Shown: positions 52,769 through 64,000 of the stretch, piece by piece
Position numbering within the stretch: position 1 is the first letter of the stretch
Layout of the letters: each line of letters starts with the position of its first letter
DNA from: Elysia crispata
Lineage: Eukaryota; Mollusca; Gastropoda; Plakobranchidae
Assembly: GCA_033675545.1 (NCBI GenBank)
Contig: JAWDGP010003890.1
Span: 124,001-188,000 of the forward strand
Direction of reading: 5' to 3'
Length of the DNA: 64,000 nucleotides
Made by a program: the position numbers and the translations under genes
Notes under the pieces: model-generated
Seen by the model: the letters and a program-made list of their open reading frames with translations, nothing else
Told to the model about the DNA's origin: nothing
Databases searched by the model: none

Positions 52769-53366
52769 CTTATCTATCTATTTATTTGTCTGTCCGTCTA
52801 TCTATGTACCTATATATGTCTGTCTATCTATGTACCTATCTATGTCTGTCTATCTATGTACCTATCTATGTCTGTCTATCTATCTATCTATCTATGTCTG
52901 ATTATCTATCTACCTATCTATGTCTGTCTATCTATCTACCTATCTATGTCTGTCTATCTATCTACCTATCTATGTCTGTCTATCTATCTACCTATCTATG
53001 TCTATCTATCTATCTACCTATCTATGTCTGTCTGTCTATCTACCTATCTATGTCTGTCTATCTATCTACCTATCTATGTCTGTCTATCTATCTACCTATC
53101 TATGTCTGTCTATCTATCTACCTATCTATGTCTGTCTATCTATCTACCTATCTATGTCTATCTATCTATCTACCTATCTATGTCTGTCTATCTATCTACC
53201 TATCTATGTCTATCTATCTATCTACCTATCTATGTCTGTCTATCTATCTACCTATCTATGTCTGTCTATCTATCTACCTATCTATGTCTGTCTATCTATC
53301 TACCTATCTATGTCTATCTATCTACCTATCTATGTCTGTCTATCTATCTACCTATCTATATATCTT
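52769..53366. repeat. 26-bp minisatellite, about 20 copies
   Basis: The unit is GTCTGTCTATCTATCTACCT plus ATCTAT, derived from CTAT/CTGT tetranucleotides. Because 26 is not a multiple of three, three overlapping open frames with a 26-residue period appear; none is a gene. Point variants (GTCTA for GTCTG) mark individual units. Confidence 0.95.
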
Positions 53367-54243
53367 TGTACCTAAATATCGCTCTATCACTCAATCTTTA
53401 TCTTTTTTTTCTGTCTTGATGTATTTATCTTTCATAACATATTTTTTTGGCCCGTCTTTCTATTTTTTTTTTTTTTTTCAAATTTTTTTTCTTACCTCCC
53501 TCAACGTAAGTTGGGTTTTTGTCCAACAATTAAGCTAACGCGCCCCTTTTGTCCTGTTCTAACAAAGCAAATCATTCAGTTTACCCTCAGAGAGCAAAAA
53601 GTATTTCCATGCACACTTTAGGGAATGTTCTTTTTGTTGAGTTTATGCATTTCAAACGTATATGGCTTGGAAAAAGAATGTTCTATCGATACTTCCTGAA
53701 TATTTTTTCCTTCTTTCCTTTCCGTTTTTTTTTTTCCTCCCAAATCAGTCTAATTCTGGATTTCTCATCTAAAGCTTATTTCGGTTCCCTGGACAGCAAT
53801 ATGCTTTAGCCGCTTTGTCTTTGATCATTGGAAATTACTCATATGCGGAGTTCTATGCCATATTCATAGCAATGCACCGATTAAGAGCGCGTGATGGTGA
53901 AGACTGAACAGTGAGACATAGTTGGAGGATTCGCCTCCCAAGGTCTGTGGGAGTAAGCTGTTCTTTATGTCTGACGTAATTAAATCTAACTCTAAAAGCC
54001 GTACATCGTTTGATCAAATTTACTCATACGAGCCTTTCAGACAGTCAAGTAGATCTATATATGATCAACAAATCTTTTATACAAAGCTCAAGGATAAGCT
54101 GGTCAGGGGATTATGGGAGGTTCAGCATGGCGCGCTGAAAAAAACCTACATAAATCCGCATTGAATTCCTAACTCAAGTAGTGTCTTGAGGCTATTGCGC
54201 TGCGAAAAAAAAAATTACTCTAACATGGTTATCTGAATTCCCG

Positions 54244-54245
<2 letters not shown>
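53367..54245. other. T-rich then unique sequence
   Basis: T runs near 53466, 53487 and 53727. Short open frames with no domain. Confidence 0.6.
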
Positions 54246-54456
<211 letters not shown>

Positions 54457-55513
54457 AAAGAATGAAAAAAGTTTGCTTTCTTTCCAGCAATACATGTATA
54501 ACTTAGAACTGACAAGTCTCGACTGTCACAAAGACTAGTAATTTTTTTTACCGCCTCCCTCAGTGTCAGAGCCTGTTAGACATTCCATAATAGACTAGGA
54601 CTGATGAGGAATCGAAAGAATCAAAACAGATGAGGTTAGACTTCGCACCTAAGAGCACTGCACCGGGAAAGCCATTGTGCCGTCGGCGTCCACAGGTTTA
54701 TAACGAGAAAATATAGGTAAAATGTGGACTTTAAAATTTACCCCTTCTTGTAATTTTTCTTTGGCTAATCTGCATTAACTGTTGATTTTATAGTTACTTT
54801 ATATCCCGTTCCACATATTTTCATCACGAAGACAATGACTGTTTTTTCAGTAAGCTAAACAGCATCGCATTATGATTTCGCGCATTTGTGAGCACAAGCT
54901 CAAACATACTCACTTGCAGAATGTTTCTGCTATAAAAGTACATGTGTATTTTTTTTAGATATACCTTTTTTTTTTTGGCACTTTAGGAGGAGATGCACTT
55001 GATATACAACGCATTTCTTTACGGACTCCATGACATAAAATCGGCAGGAAAAGAGACGAGGCGACGAAACTGCGGATTTCACATGAAAGACGATCAAGAT
55101 CTACCGGGAAGTCTAGGTGTAGATCTTGGATAGAGGTAGAAAAACTCGACATATTAAAAAAAATAAATCTATGCCCAGATCTTGTAATTGTCGGGTGACT
55201 TTAACTTAACTCTTTGGTTTGTTTACCTCTTACAAGTCCTCCCTAGTGCATGAGAAGAGTAAATAACAGTAGTCATGCCTATTTTGACTCTGCATCTATG
55301 CATTTGATTTGAGCCTTGACATCCACCCCCCCCCCCTCTTTTTTCTCTTTTTTTTTCTAGCATTTTATAATGGAGAGATATATGTTTGCAGTTTCGCTAA
55401 TTATCACTTCGTGAAAACATTGCACAACTAGATCTAGTTCTAGTCAGTGTATTAGACTATGTGAGGCGTTCAGATTTCCGATAGACTAACGTTAGTACAT
55501 GATTAAAAGTGAA
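54457..55513. other. Sequence without recognised genes
   Basis: Unique, AT-rich. C-run followed by T-runs near 55327-55358. Confidence 0.6.

Positions 55514-55590
<77 letters not shown>
55514..55590. repeat. GA microsatellite
   Basis: About 37 GA units. Confidence 0.95.
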
Positions 55591-55591
<1 letters not shown>

Positions 55592-57923
55592 ATATCTTAT
55601 TCCTGGAGTTTTTGTGCCCTTCAAAGGCTAAAGATGTAGGTCTTTTGCATTATTCGATGCTTATTAATTAACTTTTTCTTCATTCATTCTTCCCCTATTT
55701 AACTTTCAATATAGCCATCTGCGTAAACGGTTTTTATTTAATTTGCGTTAAAAAAATAAAGGATTTCTTTATTTTGGGCGTATACAATCAGCATTATGAT
55801 TAATTCAGCAAGTTATCAAAAGCTTGTGCCAGAAGTCTTCATAACTAGATCACGATGTTGGAATCGGCAAGGGTTTTGTGGTTGTCATTGTATGACATTT
55901 GTGTATCTGTATAATAATTACATTAAATTAGTATGAGCCAGTCATCGGAGACTCTCATTGCGATGGTTCCTAGCGCCATATTCCGGTTAATTGCTTCAGC
56001 TGAAGGGGTAAACAAAAAAAGAGAGTAGTGCTCTCACTGCACCACTGGGTGAGTGGACCATTGGCACAGGAAACCATTAGATAGTACAAGGGTGTTACCA
56101 TAGGAATCAACAGCTAATGATGGTGACAATGTCATAGTTGTGACAATCGGCTAGAAATAAGGAGTTTGGAGAGAAGGAAGGCGCCGCCAGGCTTTGAGAA
56201 ATGAAGAAAATGTCATGCCGGATCAATGGTGGCCTAGATTACCAACAATTGCGCAAAATAAGAGTGAGAAGTCAATTACTGGAGAATTCAACATAATCAA
56301 GGGAGCTAAACAAGGTACAATCATCGCAACTTGTAATTTTCTACCTTTGCAGGCCTGTAGAAGAACCCAAGAAATCATTAAAGATTTGCAGTGGTACAAT
56401 TACTACTAATGTGATATCACAGGGAGTCAAGACCTCAGTGAAACACCAAAAGTTGGAGGACATAAATGTATTAAGGTCTAAGTTTTGGGAGATCGCATGA
56501 AATCATCAACATGGTGAGGCTTTCATTTAATAAAGAAGATTTGCTGTTAGTTCCTAGCAGCTACTGCACTAGCATTACCCTGTCCAGCAGAGTTACATGA
56601 AGTTCCATCTTCGTGTTTATCAAATCATACACCCTGACTACTGCAACATCCATGAGACAATCATGGAGGACACACTCTAGATAAAGGAAACAAGAGAAGA
56701 AGATCATGAACGTTCTGGACAGGCAAACGGCAAAATATTGGCCACTGACACCAGCCGCGCTAACTAGAGACACACCAAATAGTTATTTCAACATGCCAAA
56801 CATAAAACCTCATTCCTAATCTAATTAGTTTTACAACAATCATGTTAATGCAGCCGGTGCTCACGTGTTTTACTTGCATTCATGCAGAAGAATCACCAGG
56901 CAATGCCCAAATACAGAAAGGACAAAATCTGATTGGCGTGCAGAAAGCGATGAACGAGAAAAAAGCGACCAGCTAAAATTGCAATCTGGCGATGTAATTC
57001 GTGAGCAGCAGACATAAACTAACGATAGCCACCGGGAGGGGAGGCTAAACCTATAAAAAATGGGACCAGGCGACCCCATCTGTACGCCATACATGAAGTT
57101 ATTACAAGACTTAGGAAACGTTGGAACAATTAGGAGGAAATATGGTTATTACGCGACTTAGGAGACGATGAAGCGTTGCACAGGTCGGGCTTGCCTCAGT
57201 CTGTCGCTAGTGAACCGAAGATCAATGTCCAGTTTTTCAGCGAAGCAGTCCATATGTAACTGACTCGTCGCCTAAGTCTACGGACAAAGTTATTGATAAG
57301 AGACGCCCTGGTGTCCTAGCTTAGGAGAAGCTTACAGAGGAAGAAATCTATGAGGTTCTCTCCGCTTGATCCGCCTAGGCACGCATGCGAGCTCAGCCGC
57401 TCCCAGTGGCATTAATTTTCCTTTTCCGGAATTCAAACATTATTGGCTCTTTTTGTAATTACGGAAGGCATGTTTTACTTTCTTTTTTCCTCTTCCCAAC
57501 CGAAAAAAAAGGTAACTGGCGTTTTGTAATGGTGAAGGTTGTCGTGCTGGTTCTCTATTTCTTGTTCCTACCCTTTTCTTTCCTTGTTCTCTTTTTAACT
57601 TCACTTTTAATTAAATTATCAATGGGCAACGCAGCAGCAAGAAAAAAAATTGAATTAGTGAGTTTCTCATGAAATACATTAAACATTTTTTCGTGCTATG
57701 TTGTTATCTATTTTTTTTTTAATCTCCCGTCGTTTTGCACGTCAATATACACTTCTAATGGGTACATGTGTGTACGGCACTTTCTAAGTTTAAATATTGT
57801 TTCGTGAGTGAATAAGATAGGATAAGCTTCCATGAAAAAACGAAGCAGTTGTTATTGAGTTCAGTTGATGTAGAACCCCTTAACCATAAGCAAGAGAACA
57901 AACTGCAGATAAAAAGAGCAAGC

Positions 57924-57924
<1 letters not shown>
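55591..57924. other. Unique sequence, possibly old element remains
   Basis: 56150-57370 is less AT-rich than its flanks and has GAKQGT at 56302 in one frame, faintly like a reverse transcriptase box. No second motif supports it, so no element is called. Confidence 0.4.

Positions 57925-58009
<85 letters not shown>
57925..58009. repeat. GA microsatellite
   Basis: About 42 GA units. Confidence 0.95.
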
Positions 58010-58010
<1 letters not shown>

Positions 58011-61000
58011 GGGCAACTGGATAGCGACTCAAACAGATAGACAAACATATAAATAGTCTCAGTGATAGAAAGTGCGATACATCCGAGAACAGTGAATTAA
58101 AAAGAAAAGATAAACGAGATAGCGACTACTGCGGTTCGCAGGCAGGTTGCCAATCACGTTATGAGTCAGAAATAGGCCTCACCCTCACAAAACGATTGAA
58201 CTGGCAACGCTACACAAAGGTTATTAAAGGACTGGGGCTGTTTGATTATTGATATCTTCTCATTCAGCTAAACAATTGATACTTGGACATAGGGGAATTC
58301 CTAAAAAGCAGTTTAAAAAAATGGAGAATGAGATGGGCATTGTCACGTTTGGTTCGAGAGAAAAACGTATTATGGCCTTTGAGGTTTAAAATAGATTTCA
58401 GTATGTAGCACTAGCATAACCTCCTGAAACAGACATATCTTCCGTTTTAACTTGACAGCAACTTCTTGTTCATTAGATCGAGAAAATGCCATTTTTTTAA
58501 ATTATTTTTTTTTATCCGCGAGCCACGCTTTGTCTTTGCAGTTTGTTGGGGACCATTACTGCGAATATTTTTCATCCTCCGACTTCTATAATGATGACAG
58601 ACGCAGTGACGTTATTATTAACGAAAGTCAAGTTGATCATTGGTGTAGGTGTTGGTAGTGATTATGACGATATTGATGACGATGATGGTTTTCATGAAAA
58701 TCTTGACTACAACTTATAACACACCTCCTTCAACTTCGTGATGAAGATATACCATTTTGACACTTAAATTCAACCAATCTACCGTTAAAACAGCAACTAA
58801 ACAAAAAACGAGATAAAGAATAAATTGCTCTCACTCAGACTTGCCATTTGCTACGAAATGAATTGCAGTTGTGCTAAACAGATGACATGAAGGTTTTGTA
58901 AACGATTAGCTAGGGCTTAGCTAAGCAAGCTAAGCTTCCTCTCCAAAGGATTGAGTTATTGCAACCTTTCTTACTATTTAGACTGTGTGGAGATATATTT
59001 GCCTAGATCTAATGACTCGAGACCGTAAAAAACCCCACCCAAATAACATAATCATAACATTGTTCTGTATTCTAAAATTAAAAGTTCATTATTTAAATCC
59101 ATTTTCTCATTGCGATCGACAAATATATATTGATAAATATCAATAAGCCATCATTATAATGTGCTGAAGTAAAACTTACCGTATCTTCAAGTCAACATTT
59201 ATTAAATATTACGCGTTCACATGTATCTGCATCATCGTGTTCAAGTATCCTGATTTTTCTTTTCATTCAGAAAATGAAGTTACTTAATTGAGCCACCCCA
59301 AAACCATGTATATATATAATAAGCATTTATAGTAAAAATAACCACAACCAGAATGTAAACTCAGTAGCAATTCAAAAGACTTACCAGTTCAAACTCAAAT
59401 GAAACTGAAGAATGAAAAAAAAAAAAAAAAGAGTTTCAAATGTAATAAATTACCCTCAATATACAGACAGTCCTAATGCTTGTGAATATGCGGAAAAGAT
59501 CATGCATGTGTACGCGCGCGTGTGTTTATGCATGCAGGCAGGAGAAAAGGTATGTGTGGGTGGCTTTATCTCATCAAAGGTTCAATAATTTTAGATGAGG
59601 TAACACGATGAATGCAGTATCGTCTTCGAGCAGCATCCATGTCGTCAATATTTGATGATGAGACCATTATAGCTCACTCTTGACGGGCTTGCACTTAGCG
59701 GCGCAGGTGCTGGGCTACTCACTGACACAGGCAGCAGCTACTGCGTAACGCTTCAACATGGACGATAGCTCGCAATTACCCACAGCTCTGTGTCATATTT
59801 GTTAAAACGTCGCATGTGACGATAATAACAATCATTCTCTCCACACTGTGATTAAAAGTTCTATGTTAACTTTAGCCGAGCGAAGTAAATCTCAGAACAG
59901 GAAAATCGGAAAGACTAGTCATACGATGGAAATACATGTAACATTTCAACTAGCTCGTGGTGGATGCCACCGCGCTGCCCACTGAGCTTCTCTAAAGTTT
60001 CGCAACATTAGTGTAACTGCAGATCAAACATCTTCGTCTAGTGCGATTAAGCCATTATTCTTTTGAATTGCTAATCAGATACACTGGCTGCAGTAAGAAG
60101 GATGCATCCTAATTTCATTCATGAGAGTGGATAATGATAATGGTGATAACGATTAGAATATAAAATCTAATAAAAATTATTCTCAGCGGCAGCAGTAATG
60201 GTGATACAATCTAAACAGATGATAATGATGATGATGATGATGATGATGATTGCTTGTGTCGGACACAAACAGGGAGAAATACCAAAATAAGCATTATCTA
60301 AACTCGCCTGACATAAAACAGAATATTTTCTGCAAATGTCATTGATTGAAAAGTTTAATCACCGAGTAATTTATAAAAGAAAGAAAACTATTTTCAAAAG
60401 ATGATCGCGAAATCTCGCATTGCTTTCACAAGATATTTCCACTTAAACGAATCGAGACAAAACGATTTTTTTTCCATTCACATTGTATCGCTTCTAAAGC
60501 TAGAATTCAAAATAAATGTGTCTCTTCGCTTAGCACAGCAGTAAAAAAAAAAAAAAAAAAAAAAAAAATTCAATTAAAACGGCTATATGAGTGATTGAAA
60601 AGAAGCAGAAACAAGTGCTTCATCTCAGTCTGTGACAGAGTGACATAACTCGGGAAATGAAACGGTTTTAATGGACACGGCTCTTTTTTTTTTCATCATT
60701 CAAGTTGAGCATAATTATTATTTGGTTCATTAAAAGGAAGCACCCCATCGACCAGCGTGAGTTAATTTTGGAATGGCACATTGAGATCGTTGTCGCGTAA
60801 AATATCAAAAGTTATGCGAATTTAGAGGTATAATTCCTTCCTTTTGTTCGCTTTTCTCTTCTTATCCTCCTGTTCCTTCTTCTTTTAACTCTATCTTTTC
60901 CTCTTATTCCTACCTGCAATTTGTCCACCTCTGCATCTTACTCCTCCTTCCCTCCTCCTCCATCTTCTTTTTCTTCTTCGTCTTCTTTTCATTAACAGTA

Positions 61001-61011
61001 CGATCATAATC
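58010..61011. other. Sequence without recognised genes
   Basis: AT-rich; includes a short ATG triplet tract at 60219-60250 and the AATAAA/A26 signature at 60511-60568. Confidence 0.55.
60511..60568 (+). other. Retrocopy-like 3' end: AATAAA then A26
   Basis: AATAAA at 60511-60516 is followed 26 bases later by 26 A's at 60543-60568, the spacing of a cleaved polyadenylated transcript. No open frame or recognisable gene precedes it. It could be a 5'-truncated retrocopy or a coincidental A run. Confidence 0.3.
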
Positions 61012-61279
<268 letters not shown>

Positions 61280-61804
61280 ATGTTGTTGTCGCTGTTATTA
61301 TAAATATCATCATCTTCTGCACAATAATGTTGCAAAGAATGGGGAGATAAAAATGGAGCATCCATCGACTTCGCATTTCTGAATTTTCTTTAAAGTGATA
61401 CGGAGATGGAACTTTGGTTAAATTAATGTCTGTGTAGGATGAAAGATGTCATCTAAATTTACTCAACGTAATGTTTGCTCTAAGTTTGCGTTACTTGATG
61501 ACGACATCTTGTATCTTAGTGTAGACTAATAAAAGGTTTTATAATCCATATGGAATTTCCATAAAACTCTTCAATTTCACCTCCTCGATATTGAAAACGT
61601 ACTTTTTGGAAATGACGACATCGATTTTTATTGGAAAATGTCATGAGAGCAAGAAAGCAAAGTATCAGCATTTGATAAAAAGCAGAAATATTTTAATGGC
61701 CTGAGTCTGCTTGTGGCTAAACTTATTTAAAGCTGAAGAAACTTATGGACAAAGAGAATAATAAAAAGACGGATTAATTTAAGACATACATGAAAGTGAC
61801 ACGA

Positions 61805-61837
<33 letters not shown>

Positions 61838-64000
61838 CGGATCGAAAGGCATATGGGCTGATAATCAGCTCATATTATGAAGAGATAGTAGACAGATAGA
61901 TAGATGGATCAAAAGGCATAAACTTACTGGGTAGGTCAGTATTAAAAAAGTAAGGGAAGAGGTGTCGTCAGTTACAAGGTAAAGAGAGGCAAACGGAGAA
62001 ATGAATAAACAGATGTGTCCATGGCTACATCGCTACACAATGGAAAAAATGGATAGAAAGAAGAAAACAAGAAGAGAGAGAGTGATAAGCGGAGGAGGGA
62101 TACGCTGAAATAAATTCAGTGCACTTGAAAAAAAAATCAAGTTTTTTTTTATTAATTAGTGCCTTGTCTCATATATTGAAGTTAATGGGAATCTGAGATT
62201 CCGCACCAGAAGAAAAAAAATTAAATAGAAATTAAAAAAATTTTTCAAAGCTGTACAGAGCGAGCCTTGAAAATCTCTGGCCATGCTAAAAGCTTTCAAC
62301 AGGACTGAACGACAAGGAACTAAAGAGCTCCTGCTTGTCTTGGCCGCGTCAATATTTGATGCGGTGTAGTTTTCAAAGGTCACGGGTACAGATCTGTGGA
62401 ATCAAACTTACGACGCATAAAGTTCGCGTTGGCAAGGTTTCAGCTGCGAGTAAACAGCCTAACAAAGCATTATCGTTTGTTGTCGGATTCCATTGAGGTG
62501 CTCAAAACAGATCTCCACAGTAAAAGTATGTGGCCATCATCGATTGTTGTCAACAATGTGAAGAAGTTTACTCTGATAGATGTTCACCTACTCTCTATCT
62601 AATTAACTGCAAACTATGTAGTTTAAAAACTATCATTCGGTTATGCGATTCCAGTTTAAGACTAAAGGTACCGTCCTGCAAGCAAATAAAAACTATAGGA
62701 CATTTCAGTTAAGTAGGGAGGGAAAGGATTACAAAATGGTTATTAAAATGATATGCACATGAGCTCTGACGGGAATTACTTGCTGGAAAACACTGAAAAC
62801 TAAACATTACATATCAATTTACTGCTAAAACCAGGAGAGGACTTTTCACCATCTCCTCGAAGTATGTCAGGAAATGTGTATTAGAAAACCGATTTGTTCA
62901 ATGTCATGATGTCACCTGTCTGATTGATCTTTTAGAAAATCAATGCTCAGAACAACATGTTTAGCTATTCGTACATAAATATTTATAATTATCGCACATA
63001 TTCATACTGCAAACATGCCTCAACCGAGAGAGCTATTGTGCTAAAATATGGCTCGGCAGAATGAGGAACAAGAATGTTTGCATAAGAGAGTGTGACTAGC
63101 AAAAAAAAAATATCCCACACATAACGCACAACATCGCAATCGTACTATGTTATTCAGTTAGTCTATATTCTGTATTTTCACATTTATGGGAGTGCTTCTG
63201 CATTTGAATAATGGAGTTCTAAAAGCTTTCATAATGCGACCAGCTCCAGCTAATCTGCAATGGTCACCATGAGTCAATAGAATCTATGTTAATCCAAAAC
63301 CATTTTCCGTACATACTGGGTAATATTGAGATGAAAATGTTGGTTTTGAACAGCTCTTGGACGTGGACAATCGGTGCCACGAATTGTCACCTCTGAAATC
63401 TATTGATGTCTTACATTACAGAATATTCTCGCTCCTATGGGTCGAAAATCTACAGGTTGATACTTGGAGCCTGTTCCGTTTCGAAAAAGTTATGTCTTGA
63501 CTTGTTCTCTACGTTGTCATGGTGAAAGGCTTTTCTCTGTCATTTCATTAAACTTTAAAAAAAAAAAGAAGAAAAAAAAAGAAAAGAAAAGCCATATCTC
63601 TACCCCCTACAAAAAGACAACATGAAGCATTTCGGTCAATACATTTTATAGAACGTCTATAGAATTTTCAATCTTACTGATATAAAAGATTCGGGATAGA
63701 GATTATTTACATATAGTTGCCTAAACAAAATCGTTCGTTCTTTAATAAATCAAGAGACAGAAACTGGAATACTCGATAGTCTAAACACACCAGATGGTAC
63801 AGTATACCCTCGACGCAAAAATATGTGGCATGAGAGGGATAGCAAGCGATCGACATGGGAGAGACCAGGGGCTTGGTTGGGTGCAGTTTCGGGGGAAAAT
63901 GCCACGGATAAAATTCTGAGAGATGTAATGGGACACTTAAATGGTTGGCAACGGCGGGATTCATGGAAAGCTACGGCAAACGTGTAAGCTACAAATGAAT
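61280..64000. other. Right end of window, no recognised genes
   Basis: A GATA tract at 61805-61836 and an A-rich run near 63557-63590. Open frames of 60-85 codons (62156-62383 minus, 62396-62602 plus, 63707-63964 minus) have no domain features. Confidence 0.55.

Noticed and set aside
52769..53366. Regular repeat-spacer look suggesting a CRISPR array
   Set aside because: No unique spacers; units are contiguous CTAT/CTGT derivatives in an animal genome.
52663..53538. 291-codon plus-strand frame resembling a repetitive protein
   Set aside because: Three frames are open because the 26-bp minisatellite lacks stops; the 26-residue period is a DNA artefact.
56194..56409. GAKQGT at 56302 as a non-LTR reverse transcriptase box
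   Set aside because: A single short motif; no active-site box or other landmark follows in any frame.

Overview
This window is animal nuclear DNA. It is AT-rich and gene-poor, with a microsatellite tract roughly every 1-2 kb and consensus spliceosomal splice sites. The very abundant GA/CT tracts, tRNA-derived SINE heads, a decayed Ty3/gypsy reverse transcriptase and a ~40 kb intron fit a lophotrochozoan such as a gastropod mollusc. That placement is an inference from repeat style, not a species call. I see no prokaryotic operon, CRISPR array or convincing intact tRNA gene.

One gene is well supported, on the minus strand and read right to left. An exon at 40995-41440 ends in a perfect donor (CTACAG|GTAAGA) and leaves two bases of a codon. 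An exon at 1-1034 begins after a TTATTCAG acceptor, needs exactly one base, and is then open for 344 codons to the window edge. Joined, they give about 437 residues of a Ser/Arg-rich, probably disordered protein that I do not recognise. The intron between them (1035-40994) fills most of the window. The first ATG in the coding frame is at 41272, after an in-frame stop. A further candidate minus-strand exon at 46321-46611 joins the 41 kb exon in a different frame, which ends after 28 codons.

The intron holds a MITE-like element with 26-bp inverted ends (5311-5516), another short inverted-end element inside TA repeats (18242-18334), a fossil Ty3/gypsy reverse transcriptase (28905-29345), a ~30-bp minisatellite (30105-30405) and a ~290-bp higher-order GA array (31996-32943). 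It also holds a CRE/X-box-like cluster (5232-5269), a SINE head (39766-39850) and a possible phase-compatible alternative last exon (7172-7355).

From 41441 to 64000 (upstream of the gene, or its 5' introns) there is a perfect 26-bp hairpin (44353-44407), an ~850-bp GAA/GAG/GAC purine tract (45048-45900), a 26-bp minisatellite (52769-53366), a SINE head abutting a CT tract (51823-51930), a polyA retrocopy-like signature (60511-60568) and more microsatellites. Nearly all long open frames in the window are translations of simple repeats.
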